A stretch of DNA of 64,000 bases, taken from NCBI GenBank assembly GCA_021234155.1, contig JAJEKV010000025.1:290474-354473 (forward strand). Reading direction: 5' to 3'. Made by a program: the position numbers and the translations under genes. The number at the start of each line of letters is the position of its first letter. Position 1 is the first letter of the stretch. The stretch comes from Isoetes taiwanensis. Its lineage: Eukaryota > Streptophyta > Lycopodiopsida > Isoetales > Isoetaceae. Below the pieces are notes generated by a model, which did no database searches, was not told the DNA's origin, and saw only the letters and a program-made list of their open reading frames with translations. Positions 13,825-24,300 of this stretch are shown here, piece after piece.

Positions 13825-14305
13825 GTGGCTAGAGAGACTAACCTAACCCAAGAAAGGCCGGAGTTCAAGCAAGCCATGACAAAGCCGCATGATAGGGGCA
13901 AGAAAGACCTCGCCAGACATCGGGAGGCCGGAACCTTCCTCAATACGTGCTCGAAAGTGCCCAAGAAATGCATGGTGAGTTTCGTTGTGCTTGGCCCGTA
14001 TGCTAGAGGATAGGGGCCTTTGGGAAGGGAAACATTTGTCAAGCCCTACTTTCAAAAAGTTGCACTGCATCAAACCGTGGCATGGGAAGTGCTCGCACAT
14101 GAATTCCTTTGGGGAAATGCACACCACCACGGAGGGCTTGGATTCCATGCTTCGGGAGGCTTGTTCGGGACGGGTGGAGGAAATCACCGCCGAAAGCACC
14201 TTCGAGCTCATGGAGTGGATCACACCGATGCTGATATATACCACTAGATGTGCACCGCATCCACTTTGTTTTGTGTATTTGAATTGTGTATGGGTTTTTA
14301 TATGA
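13825..14305 (+). pseudogene. Exon-like ORF pair of unknown family
   Basis: An open frame from 13,825 contains a basic stretch (KPHDRGKKDLARHREAG) and reaches a sequence shaped like a splice donor, ATG then GTGAGT, at about 13,974. A second open frame (13,985-14,305) includes the acidic, helix-like stretch GLDSMLREACSGRVEE. The two could be exons of one protein, but the acceptor is not clear and several frames compete. Upstream lie a CTCCTC microsatellite (about 13,690) and motif cluster 1. I do not recognise the family. It could be a remnant of a transposon accessory protein or a captured host fragment. Confidence 0.3.
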
Positions 14306-15539
14306 ATTTTGTATTTTGAAGGGAATACATATATGATTTTTGTATATGAATCTTGCATTTTGAAGGGAATCTTCACATTTTATGATTAATTAAACATAAA
14401 GCTGTACTCAATCAGATGTAGACTGCGCCTCGACGGCGCTTTGCAAGCCATAGGTCTATACTAGGATGCCAATTAACTTGGCATAAATGTCTATGATAAC
14501 TTCGAAGTTGCAATACTAATGTTGCCTAATATGGTTTGTAGTATACACAAATTCGCATGCCAAAGTATTTTCTTATTCATATGTGGGAAGAAAATATAAT
14601 AATCATAATAAAGTAATGAAGGTTCAATCGATGGTAGTCTTCTATCATGACAATAGTCTGCCCCCCCCAACCCCCCAACCTCCCTATTCGACCGCCATCT
14701 CTTCTTCACCTTCAAATATGCGGCGGGAGCGAGCCTTACATGGAACTATTTAACCACCATCGATCTTGCAAAGGATCCGAACTAAGGTGACCTACAAAAC
14801 CTCTATTACATTAGTTCCTTTGTTAATGACATATATAAATTTTATTGCATCCAAGTAAACATACTTGTTCACATTGCTCAACCCTCACGAAAGTGTGTCT
14901 TGACCATTTATATACCGACGAAGTTGAATCTAGTGAATACAGCCACTCCGTGATCTTTGCGTGATCGTGGCATGAGCACCAGTACACACAAGATCAAACC
15001 ATTCGCATCAAACAACATTGTTTTGAATGCACTACCGACATCAACCTCCATGATAGTCTTTATAGTACCAATCCATTCCAACATTGCCTCGATTGGGTTT
15101 GGGTCTCAGACTACCACCGCAAACCGTACTAAACTTTGCTGATATACCACAATCATAAGTGCGTTGCCATGATCCACACTTTGTCGCCGAAAGTGAGCAC
15201 CGTAAGACCATATTGATGCATATGAATTATACTACAAAGTAAAGGAACAAATGTTCAAAATAACTTAACCAAAACTCGCGGAATTATATGCTATTAAGTT
15301 GCACTTACAAATAGTGACACGCCTTTAGCATATGCAAATTCTTCGCTAGAAACATGTTCGCCACGCTGTCTTGCCATCTCTAGTTGTTCGAAAGCAGCCA
15401 TTTATTGTTTATCTCAATTTTGGCAGACCCCTAGATGATCCGAAGTGGTTGTTTGCATTCTTTTGTCGATAGCGCCTTCTCTCCTCATCTCTTTATTTTT
15501 TCTTCCTCGTATTTTTTATCCATTTCTCCATGGGAGTGG
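14306..15539. other. AT-rich spacer
   Basis: No supported gene. It contains a CCCCCCCAACCCCCCAACC patch near 14,661 and otherwise AT-rich sequence. Short open frames on both strands show no recognisable motif. Confidence 0.5.
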
Positions 15540-17440
15540 AGTTGTAGATGAGAAACTTATTGACTTTTGCCCTGCTCTTCTAGTGTGAACAATTTCTTCT
15601 CGTGGGTCTTCCTTCGAACTTCTCCAATTATAGTTGGAGTGTCTTCATCGGGTCCATAATCGTGGAGCATTGGGGTGTAGATCGCCAAGAACTCGGTGAC
15701 ATAGAATAATGACTCTCGTATAACCAACCCCTCGCCATGCAACCCTCCTGGCCTTGCCTTCTCGACGCACGTAAGTCCTTTGAGGACCTTCGTAAAGCGC
15801 TCTATAAAAAACATCCATCTAGGATTTGTTGTGCCCGCAAGCTCTACTTGGCCCACTAAATGCACTAGTAAGTGAGTTTGTATGTCCGTAAAACTTGTTG
15901 GGAATTCTTTCTCTAGCATACAACATGCCTCAACGAATCTTTAGTTCGTGAGATGTCCGCAATTTCATTTTGTCGGTATCTCCTTCCTTGTAATCCATCT
16001 AAATATCATTTAAGAAAGAAAAAGTTAAGTGAGAGTTCAAGATCGAAAGTGTTTTCTAAACTGCATTTAACCTCGAAAACTCGATAGGAGACATATTGCA
16101 TGTAGTGGACCGTCATGAGATCTACCCCTCGTAACAATAGGCATAACAAACCGCAACATCTTATGCCAATCATGAGATTTCAACCCGCTTAACTCCCCCT
16201 TCGTTAGAGAAACAATTACTAACGAATGCATATATCCCGCCGGAGTCTTTATTGCCTTGATCGCCGAACGGGTTTCATACATTTTCTAGGCACGATCCAA
16301 TCCACTTGTGGCCTTATTCCTTCTTCGACATTTAACCATGTTTTTAGATTTTGATCCAGCTTCTTGTAGATCTTCTCGCGGTCGTGATCTGTGTCCTTAC
16401 GTCCGTGACATGCTTCCAAATAGACTAAACGTTTTTTAAAGATGTGCATGGGATCAAGAAGATGATGGATCTTCAATTCTCGGCCCAATAGGGTAGAAGG
16501 AAGAAGGATGCTTTCCACTTCATTCCTTTAACCTTATTTCCTCAGCCGGCATCCCACATGTTACCCCAATCTCTCATTGTCAACCTTTTGGGAGGCTCTT
16601 CAAAGGTAATGTTTTTCTCTTTGACCTACGTGACGAAGTCCATTTTCCATTGGCGATATCTCTTGAAGTTTGCATAGACATTTTGTGCAATGCCGCTTGA
16701 CCGCGCAGAGTTCAACTGCTCAAACCCACACAAGTGACATGCCGCATATCCGCATTAATTTGGAGTCCGTGAGAGTTCATACAAACCAGGCCAATCGCCG
16801 TTGTCCACATTAAGATTGTTCTCAAGGTAAATCTTCGCTCAAAGACGAAAGTTCTCTTTGAGACATCGTGAACTTCAATACCTTCACTCCACAATGTCAA
16901 AAGCTCATCAATAACTATTTTCGATATGGATCTAGACTTTCCCGCTTCTTCGGTCCTCGAACTAATAGTACTACCATTAAATGGCTAGTCTTCATGAGTA
17001 ACCACGGTGGTAAATTATAGTTGATCAACACTATCGCCAAGTTGACCACGCTGGCTGATTGACGCCCATAAGGATTAACACCATCCGCTGCCAACCCTAA
17101 CCGAGATTTCGCGGGCTCTTCCAAATTTCGCCATGTTTCATCAATATGCTTCCATTGCTTGCAGCCACTAACCACGCTGAGTACATTGTCACTGACGCAT
17201 TAGCTGCACACCAACCCATGAGCTTAAGCTAGAGATTCACATCAAAACAATAGCCTTATGCGAGGGATCAATGGAAAGTAGCTTAACCACCTTCATCTGG
17301 ACGGTCTTTCCCTTGGCATCCGTGATTGTACCTAGAGGCACCACATTTAGGCATGTTTCTGTGTTCTTGTAGATGTCATCCGGATAATATACCATGCAAT
17401 CATTTGGACAAGCTGAATCTTATGGTAGCCTAAACCAAAG
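15540..17440 (-). pseudogene. CACTA (En/Spm) transposase Tnp2 with DUF4218, frameshifted
   Basis: Transposase of the plant CACTA superfamily, which cuts and pastes the element by binding its ends. On the minus strand the landmarks appear in family order: ACPNDCMVYYP near 17,413-17,385; a KVVKLLSIDPSHK block near 17,270; LGLAADGVNPYG followed by NYNLPPWLLMK and a VRGPKK block (17,175-16,915); LWSEGIEVHDV (16,900-16,840); LLDPMHIFKK (about 16,460); LSGLKSHDWHKML (about 16,190); and the DUF4218-type block MLEKEFPTSFTDIQTHLLVHL with NPRWMFFIERF (15,919-15,770). The order matches Transposase_21 followed by DUF4218. The frame breaks at least four times, so this copy cannot encode a whole transposase. 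No start codon can be assigned. Confidence 0.88.
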
Positions 17441-18650
17441 AGTCGCCAATATATTTTTTATTTCAAAGGCTAACTTTTGGGCATAGTGTTCCCTTGTGGG
17501 AGTATTTTCTTGCAATAACCTCAGTATAAAATGTACTTTTACGATATACATTCAACTACAAATTCAATAAGTCAAGTGATTGCAATTGTACTTACTCTAA
17601 CAAAGCCGTAACACCGGCATTGCTCCATTTGAATTTGGCTTGAAGGTTTAATATCAATAAAGATGTCGCCAATCTAGATATGCTTGCACCGATATAATGC
17701 TTTATGCGCCCTCCAATAAAACGTGATCTTCATGACCATCGTTAGGAGTATTTATATCGCCATCTAGGTCGCTTGTCTAAGATTGGGCCAAATGCATCTA
17801 ACATGTCGGCTATGGGTTCCTCAACTTCCATGAAGTCGCCCATAGGGGCATTGTCATCATCTTCATCATCGATTCCTGCTCATCTTCATCATTGTACTCT
17901 TCATTATGCGTTGTGCCCATGTTTGTACCATACCGCTCAATGTATTCTAATTCTCGCTATCCCAAGAATGACTTTTGATGTCGCCAATTCAAGACGCTTT
18001 GATGTGGTCTTATATCCACTTGCCTACCCCGCACGCCGATTAAACTAAATATATGATTGATACATACATTGAGAGCCCGTGTTTGTTAAATTTTAAGCAT
18101 TTAATAACGAACTAAATATAAAATTTTATGTCATAATCAAAGCATATATTGAAGATATAATACACATTTATCTTCAATATGTGCAATCTCATTCCAAGAG
18201 AAGAAGAAGAAGAATTCAAGAAGAAGAAGAAAAATGGTGCATTCGACAAAAAATTATATGAGTAATTTGAGTACATCATCAAAGGACCTCCGGTATTGGT
18301 CTACCGTATTCATATTCAATGAACAATTCATCACCAATACACAAAGTTTTTATAGCATAAACCATGATATATATCTCCCACAATTTTACGGCTAAAAAAT
18401 CTTCTTGGTCTTTGTTTGCCTCGACAAATTCACAATTGGTAGCTTCAGATTCTCGATAGAGCTATTAATAAAAGCAGCAAGGTTTCCATGCAACCGAGGA
18501 CGACCATCAATATATGTGAAGCTTGGCGTGAGTCACCGGGCTTGGATATTGTTCGCATTTGAATTTAGGCCATAGATGAGCATGCGCCATCGATGCTTAC
18601 TCAATTTATGCCAAGTGTCCGAAGTTATATTCAGGACCTACATATGGCAT
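17441..18650. other. AT-rich stretch upstream of the transposase
   Basis: No supported gene. A plus-strand open frame at 17,773-18,048 has no recognisable motif. A purine-rich GAAGAAGAAG microsatellite lies near 18,200. This is probably decayed transposon interior. Confidence 0.4.
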
Positions 18651-19067
18651 TAAAGGAACAAATGTATTCATCTTTGACTTTCACACTAGTCATAATATAT
18701 AATCCTGTGCCAAAGACCGGGGACCGACTATTTTAATCATGTAACGCCTACCCCAATATGTAAATTGCTCCCCATAAATAATTGGCTTGCCTCTAGGCCA
18801 TGCATTGAATTTCTTACGATCTTTATCTCAGAAGGGCTGGACCAAATGGACTAGTGAAGGTGGAAGATTATTTTCTTCGACATGATCTAGTACATTCCAA
18901 TTTTGATGAACATTGTCATTCCCTCCAATCTTGGCAACGGCCATTGCACGACGAAGTTCTATCAATGAATGGGATACTCTTTTGAGGAAGTTGATGGCTT
19001 TCTTTTTTGTAGGGTTTTCTATGAACGCATTCATAGTATCAACATCATCTACTTCCAATGACAACAT
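18650..19067 (-). pseudogene. Unidentified minus-strand ORF remnant of the transposon
   Basis: A minus-strand frame from 19,067 to 18,828 includes KKKAINFLKRVSHSLIELRR and continues past a stop with sensible sequence containing RGKPIIYGEQFTYWGRRYM down to about 18,660. The composition looks like protein. Its place upstream of the transposase, on the same strand, suggests another ORF of the same element. I cannot match it to a family. Confidence 0.35.
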
Positions 19068-19417
19068 AACCCCAAAATCTATATATCGCTTCGAAAGCTC
19101 ACTTCATTCTCAATTTCTTCCTAACAAAATACAAGCAAACTAAGTTAAGACATCGATTCAAGTACATGAGAGTAGTTGATTCGAAGTTCATAAGATTCGC
19201 GGTATTATACCTCGTTGGAATACCCCACATGTGCGTCGAGAGCACCGGATTTGTTTCCGCATTCACCATATTTTCAACATGGTCGAGGACAGTCTTTTCT
19301 CATCCGCTTTTATTTGTCCTTTGCACATCGAACAATTGCAATATAACCGCCTCACAAGTACAACCCAAAAAAAAAAGTAACATCAAGATATAAAGTTAAC
19401 TAATCATTCAAACATGT

Positions 19418-19678
19418 TTATGGTACATACATCGGCGCATTCATTTCATGCACACCACCCCGGCCTCTAGGAAGACTAGGTCCAATCGGGTCTAATTGGA
19501 CTATTTGTGGCAATTGTTGGGGTAACATTCTGCGCAAGTCGCCATGTAACTTTCTCAAAGCTTTCATTCTCACTTTACGCTCAAATTCCTTCCGACGTTC
19601 GGCCCATGTTGTTTTTCTAGTAAACAATAAAAATATTAATAAAAACCATGTAATAATATAATAATTATAAATATCCAT
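19418..19678 (-). pseudogene. Basic, helix-rich ORF fragment
   Basis: An 86-codon minus-strand frame. After a hydrophobic, probably non-coding start it contains WAERRKEFERKVRMKALRKL and then a Gln/Pro-rich stretch, MLPQQLPQIVQ. Arg/Lys-rich helices next to Gln/Pro tracts occur in accessory proteins of plant CACTA elements, but I see no diagnostic motif. The AT-rich first 20 codons suggest that the real exon starts inside this frame. Confidence 0.3.
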
Positions 19679-20139
19679 GTTTTTTCATGATTTTATCAAA
19701 TGTTTATTCTTAAGATTCAGATTCATACAACGCTTATGATATTTAGAAAGCATTTGATTGAAGGGTGCCTCGAACCCGATACATATCTAGTCCCTCCATT
19801 TGAAATGGAGTCCACCAAGCATCTTTATATTCACGCTAACCTTTCAAATCTTTTTGTAATCTATGAAGATTGAAACTTCGCTCGAGGTGCATAAACCCGA
19901 TACATTTAGTCTTCTCCATTCGGGATGGAACCCACCAAGACCTTTGATCATGCATCCCTCAAGTTTTTAACATACTTTCAAGATTCAATCTTCTAATCTA
20001 TTAGCATTTGGAGGTGTTTAACTCTAACACAAAGATTAAAAGCGTAGATCTTACCTTATGAAGACCCACCGCAAAAAAATCCCAAACAAACGAAAGTGAA
20101 AATAACAAGTAAATAACCCGAAACGCCCGTTCCTCGCCA

Positions 20140-20310
20140 TATTTGACGCCGCTTATCGACGCTCAGGTGACGCCGTTTAACGACGCCAAAGCCGACGCCG
20201 CCCCGACACCTAGGCATGCTACATCGCCTTTGCGCCTCGATGCCCCTCATATGCCACGCCGATGATCATAACGCCGCTTAACGACGCCAAACTTTAACGC
20301 CGACTAACCG
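20140..20310. repeat. CGACG/CGCCG motif cluster 2
   Basis: Repeated GACGCCGCTTATCGACG-type words, including GTTTAACGACGCC and GCTTAACGACGCC, in the same orientation as cluster 1. The cluster sits in AT-rich DNA about 3 kb beyond the transposase. It is probably a subterminal repeat region. Confidence 0.55.
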
Positions 20311-20828
20311 CGGATTGTTTAACATAACGTAAACAACATACAATACAAATAACACAAATAAATAAAAATATCGATTGTTCCCATTCATAAAATAAGCTTA
20401 TACAACGACAACACAAATAGATAAAAAACTTATTGTTTCCATTCATAAAAAAGCTTATACATTACTTATGTCCATCCCGAGGACGCGGATGCTTTGATGC
20501 AAACCATTTGCATCATTATCCGCACCATTAATGTCGTTTTTCTTTGTTTGGCTCGGTGAGCCATTCTACCGGTCGTTCCTCGCATGGAACGCCGATGTTA
20601 GTGCAATCGAAGCTCCTTTTCACTCATCTTTGCCACGATGGTGAAGGGAGGGTTCTCACGGAGAAGGGGGTTGCCGGAGTTGTCTTCCCTTGGAGGAGGA
20701 GGATTACCGCTAGAAGGAACATATCGCCAAGGTGGTCTTCAACCGCGGACCATTATAGCAAGATAGGGAAGAACACTCAAAAAATAAGAATAACAAAGAA
20801 GCATCGATGGATCCACTTATAACGTGGA

Positions 20829-20891
20829 TGTAGGGTTAGGGTTAGGGGTTAGGGTTTTATTTGCTTAAAAAAAAAAAAAAAAAAAAAAAAA
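20829..20891 (+). repeat. Short telomere-like tract and poly(A) run
   Basis: GTAGGGTTAGGGTTAGGGG is followed by GTTAGGGTTTTA, about four TTAGGG-like units, and then by a run of about 26 A. The tract is too short to be a telomere. It may be an interstitial remnant or part of a transposon end. Confidence 0.6.
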
Positions 20892-20899
20892 TTTCTCGC

Positions 20900-21335
20900 G
20901 TCCCGCCGCTTAACGACGTTTAAGCCGACGTCTTCGACACGCCAGCCGCCTTTGGCACCGGCGCATATGCCACGCAGACACGCGGAGGCGTGGCCGCAAT
21001 ACAGTAACGCCGTTTCAATCGTTCGCATTACCGGGGCTGCGTTTGACACGCAGGCCGCCAGCCTTTGGCAATCGCCCCATTTCCACGCGATGACGCGGCG
21101 CCATCGCCTGGGTGGAAACGCCGTTGAACGACGTTTATCGACGCGGTTTGACATCCAGCGAACCCGCCAGCCTGGCGTGCACCCATGCCACGCAGTAAAT
21201 CCGACACGCCAGCCCCCGATGACCGTGCGTTGAATGACGCCGAACGACGTTGTCGTCGTTGAACGCACGCATGTCGCCGATCAACGACGACGATCCCGAC
21301 GTTCATCGACGGCGACGCCGCTGGACGCCGTCGGC
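20900..21335. repeat. CGACG/CGCCG motif cluster 3, adjoining satellite B
   Basis: GC-rich segment with many CGACG, ACGACGTT and GACGCCG words in both orientations, for example GCCGCTTAACGACGTTTAAG near 20,906 and GTTGTCGTCGTTGAACG near 21,248. It ends where satellite B begins at about 21,336. Unlike cluster 1, both orientations are present, as expected for subterminal repeats of some DNA transposons. Confidence 0.55.
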
Positions 21336-24300
21336 GATCCCTTATAGTGGTTTTGGGTGCCGAAGTTTTGGTCTTTTGCACTTGGGACTTGGCCAATAAG
21401 ATGCAGCTTGAGAACGCGAAGCAAGGGAACCGGCGGAATGGAGTTTGGATCTGTACTCCTCCCGTTGTGGCGGTTAAGTAAAGGGCTTTTGCAAAGTAGC
21501 AAGACATTCATAAATTCGTAATTAATGCATAGTATGGAATTAAATTCTGATTTTTGTCGGCCAGGCTTCCTAAGTCATCGCCAACATACGAGCGATTTTC
21601 AAAATTTACGGACAAGGTTTAGATCAAAGTGTTTGCATTAGAACGGTCCAAGACGGCTGTTGTTGTTGGGCCGAAATTTAAGCACACTTGCCCAAGTCAA
21701 ACAAGGCCAGGACCTTGCAAGGTCACCTCATTGAGAGGGAGAGTCAGGACCCTAGGAGGCGAGCCCCAAAAGTTTCCCCGAGGCGACCTTTCTGGCGCCT
21801 CCCAGGGGGCGTGACGCTAAAGACCACACTTCATGGATCTCGGTTCCCTATCCGACCATTGAATCCTTCGTTCAAGGGCCCCGTCCTCGATAAGGTCCAA
21901 AAATCCAACATCCGGTTAGGAGAACTTATCAAACCGCTGAAGCGCCCCTGCGGTCGACCGTGTAGAAACCAAAGTGTTTTGTCGTTTCGACATTGCGGAG
22001 GTTCCGGAATGGCGATTCGACTTCGGGCCACATCGTCCGGGAGGCGAAATTACCTTAGAGACCAAGTTTCACGGTCGGTTTGCAAAGAAAGAAAACACTT
22101 CGCCCTACGTTAAAAAGATATTAAATGACCACCTCCCTAGGCCAATTGACTACACAGTGTGTTGGACATGAGATAGTTTGACGCTTCCTCGAGAAGGGTG
22201 GTCTTCTGGCCACGAAACTTATTCCCGGGGCAATGTCGACGTCCGGAGTCCATTGGCGAGAGCAATCACGATTCGAGAGGGGAAGTTGCTGGCCCATCGC
22301 CCGTGGAGCGCCGGAGAGGACTTTTGGGGCAAGTCGCTTCCGGATGGTTTAGGGGTGCGTGCTTCGCATCAACACCCCCTCTATGTCAAGACACGGCTCA
22401 AGGTCCTAGTCGACCGACAAGGATAGAGAGCCTCCAAAACGCGTAAACCCTATGAGTTGTCGAGGGTTCTAGCGGGGTTTGCATTTTGGGTGCCGAAGTT
22501 TTTTTGGTCTTTTGCACTTGGGACTTGGCCAATAAGATGTAGTTGAGAACTTGAAGCAAGGGGAACTGACGGAATGGAGTTTGGATCTGCTCCTCCCATT
22601 GTGGCGATTAGAAAGGCGACTTTTGCAAGAGCAAGACATTCATAAATTCGTAATTAATGCATTGTAAGGAATTAAATTCTGATTTTTTGTCGAAGCTTCC
22701 TAAGTCATCGCCAACGCACATGCCGGTTTTCAAAATTTCCAGACAAGGTTTATATCAAAGTGTTTGCATTAGTACGGTCCGGCAAGACGCTGTTGTTGTT
22801 GGGCAGCACACTTGCCCAAGTCAAACAAGGCCTGGGACCTTGCAAGGCCGCCTCATTAGAGGGGAGAGTCCAACCCCAAGAGGCGAGCCCCAAAAGTTTC
22901 CGAGGCAGCCTTTCTCGGCAACGCCCCCAGAGGGGCGTGACGGCTCGGTTCCCCTATCCCACCGCTGAATCCTTCGTTCAAGGGCCCCGGCTCGATAAGG
23001 TCCAAAAATCCAACATCCGCCAGGGAGAACTTATCAAACCGCTGGCGCCCCGCTGGGTCGAACCGTGTAGAAACCAAAGTGTTGCCACATCACGTCCGGA
23101 GGTCGAAATTACCCTAGAGACCAAGTTGCGGTCGGGTTTTGCAAAAGAAAGAAACACTACGCCCCCACGCTAAAAGATTCGGTGACCACCTCCTAGGCCA
23201 ATTGACTACACAGTATAGTTTGACGCTTCCCGAGAAGGGGTGGTCTTCCCGGCCACGAAACTTGATCCCCAGGACAATGTCGACATTCCGAGTCCATTGG
23301 CGAGCCGAATCACGATTGGGAGAGGGGAAGTTGCCAACGTCCGTCACCGGGGCCAACCCGGGAGAGGACTTTTGGGGCAAGCTGCTTCCTGTGTGCTTTT
23401 AGGGTCCGTGCTGGCGCCAACATCCCCTCTACGTCAAGAGGCGGGCGCCAAGGTCCTAGTCGAACCGACAAGGATAGAGCCTCAAACGTAAACCTTATGA
23501 GTTGCCGGGTTCTAGCGGGGTTTGCGTTTTGGGTGCCGAAGTTTTGGTCTTTTGCACTTGGGACTTGGCGATAAGATGCAGTTGAGAACGCTTGAAGCAA
23601 GGGGCGGAATGGAGTTTGGATGCGTACTCCTCCCGTTGTGGCGATTAGAAGTAAAGGCAGCTTTTGCGTGTAGCAAGACATTCATAAATTCGTAATTAAT
23701 GCATAGTACGGAATTAAATTCTGATTTTTATCAAAGATGCTTCCTAAGTCATCAGCGAACATACAAGCCGGGTCCTCAAAATTTCTGGACAAGGTTTAGA
23801 TCAAAGTGTTTGCATTAGAACGATGCCTCAGGGCAGCTGTTGTTGTTGGGCAGAGCCGCACACTTGCCCAAGTCAAACAAGGCTGGGACCTTGCAAGGCC
23901 ACCTCATTAGAGGGAGAGTCCCAGGACCCGAGGCGAGCCCCAAAAAGTTTCGAGGCGCCTTTCCTGGCTGGCTTCCTCGGGGCCGTCGCTAAAGACCACA
24001 CTCCCGGATCTCGGTTCCCTATTCACCGATTTGAATCCTTCGTTCAAGGGCTCTGTCTCGATAAGGTCCAAAAATCCAACATCCGTCGGGAGAACTTATC
24101 AAACCGCCAAGCGCCCCAAGGGTCGATTGTGTAGAAACCAAAGTGTTTTGTCATTCGGACATTGCGGAGGTTCGGAATGGCGATTCGACTTCGCCACATC
24201 GTCCGGAGGCGAAATTACCATAGAGACCAAGTTGCACGATCGGTTTTGCAAAAAAGAAACACTTACGCCCCACGTTGCGATTGTTTGACAGCCACCTCCT

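Larger units (their letters stand above)
12412..21335. mobile_element. Array interruption carrying a decayed CACTA (En/Spm-type) transposon
   Basis: About 8.9 kb of non-satellite, mostly AT-rich DNA separates the two satellite arrays. It holds a minus-strand Tnp2-type transposase relic (15,540-17,440), further minus-strand ORF remnants (18,650-19,678), and clusters of short CGACG/CGCCG motifs near both sides (13,483-13,585; 20,140-20,310; 20,900-21,335). CACTA elements usually have subterminal arrays of short repeats bound by their own transposase, so the clusters may mark such regions. I could not find a matched pair of CACTA termini with a 3-bp duplication. The satellites on the two sides stop at different points of the monomer, so this is not a clean single insertion. 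Confidence 0.6.

Noticed and set aside
20829-20858. Chromosome end
   Set aside because: Only about four telomere-like units, with unrelated sequence on both sides.
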